Of a stretch of 38,973 nt of DNA, positions 20,705-31,045 are shown in pieces. Position 1 is the first letter of the stretch. Every line of letters begins with the position of its first letter. The DNA lies in contig JAHBMJ010000906.1 in NCBI GenBank assembly GCA_018398765.1, positions 1-38,973 on the forward strand. The letters run 5' to 3'. The position numbers and the translations under genes were made by a program. The notes under the pieces were generated by a model, which was given only the letters and a program-made list of their open reading frames with translations, did no database searches and was not told where the DNA came from. The DNA comes from Chromera velia (lineage: Eukaryota > Sar > Chromeraceae).

Positions 20705-22594
20705 CGGTGCGCGCATGTGAGCTCTTCAGCTCTGCGCTCATTGAGATGTGTCCGTGCCTATCTGTGACAGTCCGTCTATCCGTATCTGTGAGTCAACCGG
20801 GTAGAAAAGGAAATGTGAAGTTTTATTTTACTTTACTTTGCAGAAGAAATGCAGACGACGAAACCACGGACCGAAAATTCGACAGTGAACTCCGTGTTCC
20901 ATTTCTTTCTCTCCTCTGCCGACTTCGCTCTACCCTTCTCCTCGGAGTCATGAAGAAATGTGCCGCCATAGATGCCGAGCCACTCGGCAGTGGGCTGCAG
21001 CAGAGATGATGCATGAGGGTGGCCGCCCATTGACGTATTTGGGTGCCTCTTTACTGTTCGTTTTCAAGCAAACGACGACGGACTAGGCGAGAGAAAGGGG
21101 GAGAGACATGCAAATCAGGGAAGCAGAAAGGGGGGGGGAAGGAAGGAGAGCTAGGAAAGTAGGGAAGAAAGGCACATCAAATAGCGAGACAGCGGGAGAA
21201 GCCGGGAACGAGGCAGATATAATAGGCTCGCAGCGAGACATGGAGAGTGATTGCACTACCAGAGAAGCAATGAAGCGAACGAGAGAGTAAATCATCGGCC
21301 TTACCGAATCTATGCGAGGCGCAGATTTGGAGTAGAAGAGCCCATATTGTGCACCGGTCCCCCCACAGAGCAAATGGGTGGCCAGGACCGGGTTGGTGGG
21401 GTCGGTCAGTTTTTTGACCTCCAGCTCGGGGACAGCATATCCAGTCTCATGAGCGTTCATCAATTCTTGGCATTTGATTTTCATCTCTGCTCTGGTGAGG
21501 TCTTTTTTCACTCCCGCGACCCGCGAGACGCAAGGTCCAGGGGCCTGGTTCGTCAGAAGGGCCTTCAGCTTCTTTGCGGTCTCCATCAAAAACTGTGGCT
21601 GACCTTTCGGGAGTCTCTTTGCCCCTCTGTCGCGGAGTGCCGCGTTATACTCGCACTGCGACGCTTTCAGTAGCGCGTTCTGGGTGCTGCTCGGAGAAGA
21701 CGAGGAAGAAGAGGAGGAAGAAGGGTCAACAGGCGATGCGACTGATTCGTGCGCGACTACCGTCTCGTCCTCACTCCTTTCCGCCGGCTGCTTCTCTGCT
21801 TGGGTTGGCGACTGCTGGGCTTCCCTCTGAGAAGAGGAAGAAGGGGACACATCAATTAGAGGCACGACTGCTCCGTGCTCAAGTGCTGTCCCATCCTCAT
21901 CCCCCCCCACCTGCTGCTTCTCTGTCTGTGCCGGTGACTGCTGGGCTTCCCTCTGAGAAGAGGAAGAAGGGGACACATCAATTAGAGGCACGACTGCTCC
22001 GTGCTCAAGTGCTGTCCCATCCTCATCCCCCCCCACCTGCTGCTTCTCTGTCTGTGCCGGTGACTGCTGGGCTTCCCTCTGAGAAGAGGAAGAAGGGGAC
22101 ACATCAATTAGAGGCACGACTGCTCCGTGCTCAAGTGCTGTCCCATCCTCACCCCCCCCCACCTGCTGCTTCTCTGTCTGTGCCGGTGACTGCTGGGCTT
22201 TCCTCTCAGCAGAGGAAGAAGGGGACAGATCAGTGAGAGGCACGACTGATCCCTGCTTCAGTGCCGTCTCTTCCTTACCCCTTCCCGTCGGCTGCTTCTC
22301 AGATTGGGTAGGCGATTTGTGGGCCCTGGAGGAGGAAAGAGAAGGAGACGGATCAAAAACTGGAGCTACTGGTTCATGCACCAGTGCCGTCTCTTCCTCA
22401 CCCCCCTTTCTCTCGGACGAAGAAGAAGCAGACGAAGACGACGACAGTGTGGAGGAGGAAGCGGAGGAAGCCGACGAACATGAGGAAGAGGAGGAACCAG
22501 GGATAAACGAAGATTGAGGGGGGGGGGGATTTTCGAAGGGACCCTTCTCGAATCTTTCTCCCTGCGCGAAGACCATACCGTCTTCACACTCCAT
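17383..22594 (-). CDS. SET-domain protein (methyltransferase-like), six-exon core
   Basis: Exons: 22594-21305 (ATG start, GTAAGG donor), 20994-20872 (or to 20837), about 20272-20183, 19923-19812, 18672-18607 and 18297-17383; most joins keep phase. A SET domain appears when they are read in order: QYGLF and EWLGIYGGTFL (SET-N), DWMLVAREYASKCAFLNDYR, RKPNCVF, then WPFLALQTLSGVVIEPGDEL and VANLGNGF (SET-C). SET proteins transfer methyl groups from SAM to lysine, often on histones. Here the usual GN, NHS and DY positions read AS, NDY and NL, so activity is uncertain. The first exon holds 42-residue repeats and Ser runs. The last is acidic, then basic, and ends with a Cys/His cluster (CPYVATTHGQTLCKSC). 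It probably continues into the giant exon at 16823. Weakest point: the 20872/20272 join. Confidence 0.75.
18511..18599. repeat. 45-bp tandem duplication
   Basis: Two essentially identical copies of a 45-base unit starting gcccttcaagcaagaagacc lie in the intron between SET-gene exons 18672-18607 and 18297-17383. Confidence 0.9.
19071..19176. repeat. 53-bp tandem duplication
   Basis: Two copies of a 53-base unit starting ctatttcccttccttgtctt differ at only a few bases. They lie in the intron between the SET exons at 19812 and 18672. Confidence 0.9.
19381..19655. repeat. 137-bp tandem duplication with GGAC/GACA units
   Basis: Two diverged copies of a roughly 137-base unit contain gacaggcagagacactcaat, a T/C-rich middle and gagaaagttgc. 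They share the intron with the 53-bp duplication. Confidence 0.85.
19681..19801. repeat. CAGG/GACA tract and (GA)n tract
   Basis: About 19681-19738 consists of gaca and cagg units, and 19774-19801 is a pure ga run. Both lie just inside the intron after the SET exon ending at 19812. Confidence 0.9.
20625..20702. repeat. (CT)n(GT)n composite microsatellite
   Basis: A long ct run is followed by a gt run on the plus strand. It lies in a SET-gene intron, where the transcript carries the purine-containing (AC)n(AG)n strand. Confidence 0.95.
21690..22420 (-). repeat. 126-nt (42-residue) coding tandem repeats
   Basis: Within the first SET-gene exon, three almost identical units are spaced 126 bases apart (unit starts near 21831, 21957 and 22083). 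Each contains DGTALEHGAVVPLIDVSP and SQREAQQSPAQTEKQQ. Two or three diverged units flank them (KQGSVVPLTDLSP, HEPVAPVFDPSP, HESVASPVDPS). The region is hydrophilic and likely disordered. Confidence 0.9.
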
Positions 22595-24223
22595 TGCTCT
22601 CCTATGAGACCCACGATGAATGTGGACTAAAAAGCACGGTGCTGTACTGTGTCACACAACAGACTGAAAAACGAAGATCAAATGGCTTTCCCTGCCGGAG
22701 CGCAATGCGATAAGGGATCTGCCGAAAAACTGGACTGCAGAGAGCAATCCAAGATCGATCAAAAATTCACTCGTGATCGTTTGCACATATCACACGCCTC
22801 TTTCTCCCTCGATTCCTCTGGCACTGGACAGCAGCAACACTCACGCGACCGAGCATGGAATAATTTGCTAAGAAGGATTTCGGGAGTCTTTGCTTCAAAT
22901 ACACACATATTACACACCATCACACATCCTTTTCGTCGTTTTCGATCCATATTGGCCCGCGGCCGCGCGTGCATGCATGCATGCATGCACGGGGCCGCGG
23001 GCCCGCGGCGCGGGCCGCTTGATGCATGGCCGCGTGCGACATCGTGCGACTAGTGATGTTCGGACCATGCAATGCGGATGAATGATGTTTCATGATGCTC
23101 CTTTCAAGATCGTTCCAAGATGATCTCAAGGCAACACACCAACACATATGGACATATCGATATATTATGAAGACCTCCTGCAGCCCATTCAGTTCCGTAC
23201 GGGTCTGCCAGCAACAGGCAATAACGGGCTTTCCTATTCAGACATTTCCAGGGCCTCTGTCCGTCTCCTTCGAAAGACTGCTGGATGCAGTTTCGTATCT
23301 TTTCCCTCTCACCAGCAGTGTTCCGATTCCTTCCTTCTTGTTGATCTCTCACGCCTGAGTGATGATTTGTAGATAGAAAACTCTAGAGCTCCATTAGATT
23401 GGCACAAGTAAGAAACTGAAGATCCGAGGGCGGACAAAAACATCAGGAAATCTTGGGAGTGAATAGAGCGACGAGAGGAGAAGGCAGGAAAAATGTACTG
23501 GAGAAAAGAACGACTTCTGATTTCTGGGGGAAATGTTAGTCAGTCCGTGAGACGGCCTGCGTGTTTCTTTCTGCCTCTGCACGTGCGTGCACTTGTGCGA
23601 GCTCATGTCCATGTCTGTGCGGTTTGGGGTGCGTACGTTGGTAAGAAAGAAAGGTTGTCTGCTCTCTCACACAAGAACTGACTAAGCGTCAACGCAACAG
23701 TACTTCCACTTTTTTCAAAAACCCTGCTCGTTCTACTTGTCTTTCTTCTGGTTGGATAGGGCGGCAGGTACCTTCCTCGTCTGCCCCCTCTTTCTAGCCT
23801 TGCTTTCTCTTTTTTGAGCCATGTCAACCCAGATCCGGCCGTTCCTGCGAAGCTCACCGTATCGGCACTCCGTTTCAGTCCTTCCTTTCGGTCCTTCGCG
23901 TGCTTCCCCCACTTTGCTGTCCGTATCTTCTCAGCGGCAATGCGTTTTCCTCCCCTCTCCCTCGTCTCTTTTCGTTGTGTAGCGGTCTGCCAGGCGCTCA
24001 GTCGGGCTTTCACGTGACACTCAAAATCCTTTTAAATTCAACAAAAGTTTTCCCAGTCGCTCTCCTGCCTGCAGTGCGAACTGTGTGAGGCGCGGGCTCA
24101 TGCTCGGAAATGTGTCGAGGGGTCTGTGCAGTGTAGAAAAAGAGGATTCTTGCCGCAGGCGCCTGAGAACTGCTACATTCTGATTTGTTGTGTTCGTCTT
24201 TCTGCATTCGTGTGCGTGTGCAG
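22595..24223. promoter_or_regulatory. Intergenic region between divergent genes, with GC-rich island
   Basis: This region lies between the start of the minus-strand SET gene and the first clear exon of the plus-strand gene at 24224. A GC-rich patch at about 22955-23035 holds tandem atgc units and the perfect 14-base palindrome ccgcgggcccgcgg (22995-23008). A 74-codon plus frame starting at ATG 23148 (MDISIYYEDLLQPIQF) is possible but unsupported. The 5' exons of the plus-strand gene probably lie somewhere here and were not resolved. Confidence 0.4.
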
Positions 24224-25412
24224 GAGGAGGACAACGACGGAGACGCGGAGAACGGCGGGGCTTTGGGGCTGCCGGCGGGAAAGAATCCGAACGAATCAGC
24301 GGAGGCGGCAGGGGCATCTTCAGCCTCCGCGACAGTCTCCCTCGCTCCTTTTCAGTCAGCCCTGCCTGCCTATAGTTTCTTTCTTCCCTCCTGCCGTGCC
24401 TGCCTGATGGGCTTCTTTCTTCCTTTCTTCCTTCCTTCCGCCCCTGGATGTGTGTGAGGGTGCCCAGGGCGGGGCGCGTGGCTGCTTTTCTTGTCTCGAG
24501 GGCTCCTCCCAACCGTGTCCGACCAAACCCCGGTACATTGGAAGTTTTTTAGATGTCGATCCGCCCCTCTATCTGTAAATGTCTACATGCCTCTCCCTCC
24601 CTGTTGCAGGACGTTGGTCAGAGGGGCATTTTCGCATATGAACAGTGGGGGCGTCGAGGGTGAGTGAGCGGAGGGGAATTATTGCGGGGGGGGGGGAGAT
24701 GACTGCTTTTTTTCCTCCATGAAACTCACTCGCCTGTCTACCTGCCTGCCTGCCCGACTGATGAAAAGGAAAGAGGGAAAAAAAAGTCGTGTGGAATATC
24801 TGTCTTCTTCTCTGCTTGGGTGGGTGCGTGTATGCATCGGTGTTTCGATAAGCAGACCCAACGACATTAAAAAGACGTGGAAGAGAGGAACCGAATTAAG
24901 AAAGGAGGAAAACAAAGGCAAGAAGGAAGCACAAAAGAGATGAAAGAAACGGAAGGAGGAATACATTTTTTCTTGCCTGCTTGCGTGCTAGAAAAAGGAA
25001 GCTAGCGACGCAATCTCTGGTCTGTATGAAGCGGGTGTGCGGGCGGGCATGTTTCATTTGAGCGATCAAGATGCTGTTTGCATCTGCATGTGCAGAAGAC
25101 GAAGGGGCGGGAGGCTGTCCTGCCGGGAACTCAGGTCTCCGGACTCATGACGAGCTCGTCAAACAGGGGGTGGGTTTCGTGGGTCGGTCGGCAAAGAATC
25201 TTCTTCTACTCATGCATGCAGTCAGATGAACTACTTCGACATTTGTAGGGCTGCTTTCGAAAGACTGTTCCCTCCCCAGGAACCAACACATCGGACAAGA
25301 CAGTGGTTCTCGGCTGATGGGGAGTCCGTGGAGGGGTATGGGTCTCTGGTGCAAGCAAAGGGCTCCTGTCTGTTCCTTTCAACCGCTCCCCCACCCCTCT
25401 GTGTGTGCGTGC

Positions 25413-25498
<86 letters not shown>

Positions 25499-28400
25499 CT
25501 TTAAGACTCTCTTTGTCCATGACTCTGTCTGTCCGTCCTTCCGTCTGTCGATCTGTCTGTCTTTCCGCATGGGCTCTCGGGTCAAGAGAAAAAGAAAAAA
25601 AAAGAGCAGGAAAACAATGCAGTGCTGCATATCTGGATTTCGATTCGCACTTCGCACTTCGGCCTTTCCTTTCAGTGCCTTGAAGAACCAAGCCTGCCTG
25701 GATCTTTTCTGATGTATCTGTGCATGCAGGCCAACGCAATCAGTCTTGGTGAGACGGCCTTTCTGATTAGAGGTCTGTCGTTGGGGTAGAAGGGAGAAGT
25801 GGACGTGTGTGGGTGTACGTTTAGTGTCAGCGATTTTACGTTCGAGTTGCATGTTTCGAGGCAATTGATTCCTCTCTCTCTTCTTTCTACTGATCTGCTG
25901 CTCCCTTCTTCAGGTCTTCGGGCTCTGGTTTATGCATTTATTTTCATACAGAATTCTTTTTCATACAGAAATTGATCCCGTCTTTTCTACTGATTTGCCG
26001 CTCCTTAATTTCTTCGTGCAGGACTTCGGGCTCTGGTGGACCCCTCAGACAGTCCGAGGAGTTCAGCGTGGGACGGTCTGCGTGCGTCGGCAGGGGGGAT
26101 ACGCTCGCAGTCCGAAGCGTCTCCTCGAGGAGGACCGGGGGTCGTCTGTCCTTCAGTACCCCTGTCGCTTGCCTCGTTGGCTTCAATGTGCAGTTCTGTG
26201 CGTGCGTTACTGGGGGAACTAGGGCCTGATAGTGAGGAGGTGAGTGACGAGGCGGAGAGGGAGGCGGAGAGGACGAGGGGGCTGATCAGTCTGAAAGCAG
26301 GGGATCTCTGTGACTCTCTCTGCCAGACACTGGGTGAGTGCCTTAAGGCATTGGTGAGTTCCTCTGCGTGGGTGGTAAGTGCCGCGAAGGGGCCAGGAAG
26401 GGGGGTTGACGTATATAGCCGTGGTAGGAAAAAGGAAACGAATAGGGCCGAGGGGGGCGCAGAGGGAGGGAGGACGCTGAAAGTGATGAGTAGGCGGAGC
26501 GGGGGGAAAGACACAGAAGAGGAGGAAGAGGAAGAAGGTGTGTGTGAGCTGGAGAGACGCGACGATGACGGAAGAGATGCTGCGCCTTTGGACTTGGATT
26601 TGCAGAGCGGAAGAGGAAGTAGAAAGGGAGGGAAGGGAAGGGCCAAAGTCAAAGCGGGGGGGGGGAAGAAGAGAAAGAAATCTGTTGAAATCGAAAGGGG
26701 AATTGAAGAGAATGAAGAGAAGCCTGACGAGGAGAAGGAGAATAGCGCAGACACAGATGTTGAGGGAGTTGGTTTGTTCTCTCTTCCTGAGGAGGAACGT
26801 GGACCTTATCAAGTTTGTTTTTTCAACGCAATCCTTCTCGTCGTAAGCCTTCTTATCCGTTTGTCTGATGATTTCCACATCATCCCATCCCTTCTATCTC
26901 CGTCCGTTGCGACCGCCATCCACTCTGCACTCCGGTCGTCCCTATCTTTCTCTGCCCCCCCCGAAGCCCCCTTCCCGTCTCCCCGTCTCTCGGTGAAAGT
27001 CAATCTGAGTCCCGCCATCTCCCCAAAGCAGCCGAACGAAAACCCCTCGACCCCCCTCTTAACCAAGACCGGAAAAGACGAACCCGAAATATCCAAAAAT
27101 TCAAGGTCGCAGCCAAAGGAAGCCCAGGCCCACCCTACCCCCCCTCATCTCCTTCCAGACTCCGAAAAAAAAGGGACGAAATCAAAGGGCGCGAAAATAT
27201 CGGAGCACAGACAAAAGAAGGAAAAGCTGCAGACGGAGTTCGGGGATCAGTCATCTCTTCCAAAGCAGAAAAAGGGAAAGGGAAAAGAGCTGACAGAAAA
27301 AGCGACAGCAGTCGCAGGCTCCTCATCCTCTAGTTCCTCCCTTTCGGCCGCTCCGTGTCTTTCCTTCTCTCCCCCGACAAAGAGAAAGGCACCTGACGTG
27401 GACAGAGGGCAACGAGTGCCCTGGGCATCCGTACAGGTCAACGCAGCTGAAATGTCAGACGCAGAGGCAGAGAGGGCTGTTTCCCTTTCCCAACCGACCG
27501 CTTCTTCCGGTCGCCCCGGAGGATTCTTAAAACTCCGACGCCTGACAGCCCGACAGTCCCCCTCAGAGCCCCTGAGCTCCCCCCCCCGAGTAGAAGTAGA
27601 ACCTCAGAGGGACTTCGAAGGAGACGAGATGGGGCGAGACGACGGACTAGGTAACTTTGGCTCATCGGAATTGCAGACTTCCTCTCCCCTCCCCTCAGCC
27701 CCAGCACAAGAAAGAGAAAAGAAAAGACCCCATTCCCATGCAGTCCTCACACTCGAGAAGCAGCCCTCGCCTTCACCCTCTCCCCGCCGTAGTCTGCCCC
27801 CTGTTTCCCCCTCTTTCCTCTCCAAGGGGCCCAGCCTCAGCCCCAACCCTTCACAAAGTCTCTTCCCAGGGGGGAGTGCCGCAGCAGCTGCGGCCAGTTT
27901 GAGGGCCCGAGGGAGCATATGGGCCCGCCAGGTTCTCTCTGAGAAAACTCTGAGAGGCCTCCTCCCCCCCCAGTTTTTTCCCTCCCAGACCCTGCACAAA
28001 ACTTTCTTTCAGTTCATTCAGAGGGAGTCGGAGGGGGGAAATGCGGATGATCTACAGGAGGCTGGATTCTTGTCTCCGCGTGTTCTTCTGCTGGCACTCC
28101 TCTGTCGCCTTACCGCTCCTTCTTTCTGCCGTCCTCCCCGTCCTCTGTTTGCTTCCACGGGTGCAGATAGGTGGTTGGTGCTTCCTTCAGTTGAGGAAGG
28201 GAGAGAAGAGGATGAGGATGAGGAGGGTCTGCAGGGGATCTCTCTGATCCCCCCTCGGATGGAAAGGGCCCTCTCGGGGCTGCTAGAGGAATGGGGGTTG
28301 AATGTTGACATGGGCACAAGCACGGATGCTGATAGTGTGCTGCGGCCTGGAGGGGCCATAGAGACCGTCTCCCGCTGTCTCTCTACAGCACCTGCTGCCG

Positions 28401-30265
28401 TTGCTTCTCTTTCTGCAGCTGCTGCGAGTTCGGGAGGCAAGACGTTTCTCCCGAAAGAAGGGGAGACAGTTGTGGAGACAGCGTCACTTCTGTTCCTCCT
28501 AGAGGCGGCATCTCTGAGTGCGCCGGTGTCGCTCCGTCGTTTCCTTGAGAGGATTCCGCATCAGGAGGGGAAGGAAGGATGTACAGATACGCAGAAGGGG
28601 GGGGGGGAAGTGAAAGGAGAGAGAGAGTTTGAGAACAGCATAGCGAGAAAAGTGGCGTCTCTCTTGTTCAACACCTTGTTGGCGTGCTGCTGCCACAGCG
28701 GCTCTGTCCGTGTTCCTTCTGGAGGGCAAAGGAAGGGGGAAGGGATTTTTGAGGAGGGGAATAATTTTGGTGAGTGGGTGGGGGGGCTTCAAATTTTGTC
28801 TGCACGTTGTCTGTCAGGTCTGTCGAGAGTTTCTCGGGTCTTCCGAGGCGCCCTCTTGGACCTAGTGCTTCTGAAAGACCAGAGAACTTGCAGAGGGGTA
28901 GAAAAAGGGGGGGGGGAGTGGGATAGTCTTGAAGAGGGTCTCGACCTTGAGTGCGAAGGCCATTCTTCAGGAGAGGGGGGGTGGATGGGGGGGGAACGGG
29001 TTCTAGATCCACGACTCTGCTTACTGTTGGGAAGCGGTTGTGGATGTCAGCAACAGAGTGGAGATGTTGGGGGGGGGGCAGTGTCAGGAGGCTTCATGCA
29101 GCAGGAAACTGTGTTGCATGTCCTTGCATTACTGCGCTCTTTGTGCGAGTTGAGGGGTGGGGCTGCGGCACAAATGGCAGCCGCAGGGTTCACGTCTTCC
29201 TGTCGGGACCCGAAATTAAATTCAGTCGAGGGAGGTTCGATGGTGTCCGCATCATCCCCTTGTGTCTGTGCTGCGTCTGCAGTCTCAGAGAAGAAAGAGA
29301 CCACAGGACTTTTGAAGCGGCGAAGGAGTTCGGGTACGTTGTCAGGGGTGAGGGGTGTGGCAGCAGCTCCGTTGCATTTGTGTTCTTCTACAGGTGCAGG
29401 GGTGAGGCAGGACTTGGTGCCCTTTGTGGAGGTAGTGAGTGGGGCTCTTGGAAAACGGCTGGTCGTCTTTAAGACGTTGGAGAGAGCCCTCAAGGAAGGC
29501 AGAGGGGAGGAAGGGGTGGAGGGAAGTGGAGGCGGGTCAGTGAGTCGCATGGCGACTTTGCACCTGCACTGCTTGGCGTTGTGCGATGTGCTTTTGGGTT
29601 TGTGTAGAGAGGAGGAGGAGGAGAAGAAGCAAGGCGGGGGGTTGGGGATTGAGGAGGAAAAGGAACACTGTCAGGGGTGTTGGGAAAAATTGACTGACGA
29701 GGTGGCTGATGTTGAAAACTTGGGTGCCGGGGGTGATTCTTGTCAAGAACAGGAGGGGCAGAAGGAAGAGCGTAGTGTACACACAGAAAAAGAAGAAAAA
29801 ACTTCAGGGGTGCTCCCTGGACCTCCCCCGTGCCGGCCTCTGTCGTTCGAATTGATGAGGAAGGCTGCTTTCATTGCCAAAAAAATAACAGAATTAGCGG
29901 GTGTTTTCGGGAGGGAAAGCGGGGAGGGAGAGGGAAGAAATGCAGACCCGCACCTTTCAGGGTCCTCTCGAAGTCGCAATCTTGTATCAGAATCGGAAGG
30001 CACGCTTTGCCTCTGCTCCATCTGCACCGGCTCCCCTCTCTCTTCGAGGCACCCGCTCCCTTCGTCGGACGACGAGGCGCTGGGCCCGTTTGTGCGCTCG
30101 CTTCTTGACGTGCTCAGTCAGGAAATCTTCTTGAGAGACCAGCTGGGAACTTTGCACGCGTCGTCTCTCCTGTCTATCCAGAGACCCCTCAGAGCTCTGC
30201 AGACTCTCGTTCAAGCTGCAGAGAGACAGAAAGGGAAAGAGAGGAAGAAAAGCCAGACCGAGTGA
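24224..30265 (+). CDS. Large protein of unknown function, five exons
   Basis: Exons 24224-24451, 24610-24659, 25222-25348, 25730-25748 and 26022-30265 join in phase: GIFAYEQWGRRG-QMNYFD, then EGYGSL-ANAISLG-LRALVDP. The fourth exon is only 19 nt. Acceptors end TTGCAG or ATGCAG; donors are GTGTGA, GTGAGT, GTGCAA and GTGAGA. The first exon is acidic (EEDNDGDAEN); upstream exons with the start codon were not found. The last exon is open for over 1,400 codons and ends KKSQTE-stop. It alternates long Ser/Pro/Glu/Lys-rich linkers with Leu-rich, probably helical parts (FFNAILLVVSLLIRLSDD; LSPRVLLLALLCRLTAP; FVRSLLDVLSQEIF). That layout suits a scaffold with helical repeats, but I recognise no family. 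Several donor-like GTGAGT/GTAAGT words and long G runs inside the exon mean that unspliced introns or sequencing frameshifts could be hidden. Confidence 0.7.
24731..24758. repeat. Short CCTG tract
   Basis: Repeated cctg units lie on the plus strand in the intron after exon 24610-24659 of the plus-strand gene, so the pyrimidine strand is again the sense strand. Confidence 0.7.
25413..25497. repeat. (CT)n(GT)n composite microsatellite
   Basis: A ct run is followed by a gt run on the plus strand, about 65 bp after the donor at 25348 of the plus-strand gene. A looser ctgt/ccgt tract follows at about 25527-25565. Confidence 0.95.
25883..26038 (+). repeat. Duplicated 3' splice-site region
   Basis: Two similar segments, about 25883-25929 and 25983-26037, each contain tctactgat, a pyrimidine tract, a cag acceptor and cttcgggctctggt. 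The second acceptor (exon start 26022) opens the long last exon. The first (exon start 25914) is in the same phase but meets a TGA within about 20 codons. The spacer (about 25930-25982) carries the element related to 3297-3352. Confidence 0.8.
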
Positions 30266-31025
30266 CACGCATGAGAGCAGTCCGAGTAAAAGAGCGTCTA
30301 TGTCTTCGTTCAAAGCGCAGAAAAGAAGCATCCGATCCCTCATTCCCTTCCTTCCTGCCTTTTTGCTTCATGCGGTAATCTTGCCTTTTCTGGATTTGTT
30401 TCCTGACGTCCTGACGTTTTCCTCTTCAACTCGCCTCTGTCTGAGTCTGTCATATTCGTTCTGCCACCCGCAAGAACGGGCAGCCTGGCGCAGCTCGATC
30501 GCTGTTCTACACAGCCCGCATTGACATTCATTGAAACGCTATTTCGGGATGAACGTGGCCTTTGAGGCGGGCGGATTCTGTGTGTAGGATGCGCCTGATC
30601 CAAAATGGGGCACCAGCACATTCGTGACATAGCAAGCTCCTTCTCACTGTACAGTTAGATTAAACTTGATTTCACACAGCGACATGGCTTCTAGCATGGC
30701 TTGTTCAAGTTGGTTGTATACATCCATTTCAACATCGCCCCTTCATGCACTTCACGTTAGTCCCTCTCTCTCCCCTCCCCCACTTAGAGGGCCACTCCCC
30801 TTATTTCTGTCCCTCTACTAGTCAGTCTCGTCTCCCCCCCCCCTTCTTTCTACCGCATGCAGCGGTGCATTTCTTATAGGATGTAGGACTAGGGATAGGA
30901 TAGGATAGGATTTATGTTCCGGGTTGCCCCGCGGTCTACTGCCGGGCTTCGACTTGCACCGTCGAGAGGTCGCTCAGACGCGTGCATACAGATGGAGCGT
31001 TTCAGACCAACCCCTCAGGCCTAGA

Positions 31026-31045
31026 TGTCAGGACTTTTCCTGACA
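31026..31045. other. Perfect 8-bp hairpin
   Basis: tgtcagga and tcctgaca form a perfect stem around the four-base loop cttt. The flanking sequence is not obviously genic, so the role is unknown. Confidence 0.5.

Noticed and set aside
21574-22236. 220-codon plus frame with repeated ARLLRAQVLSHPHPP
   Set aside because: Antisense shadow of the 126-nt repeats in the minus-strand SET gene. The sense frame has the ATG, the strong donor and the SET continuation.
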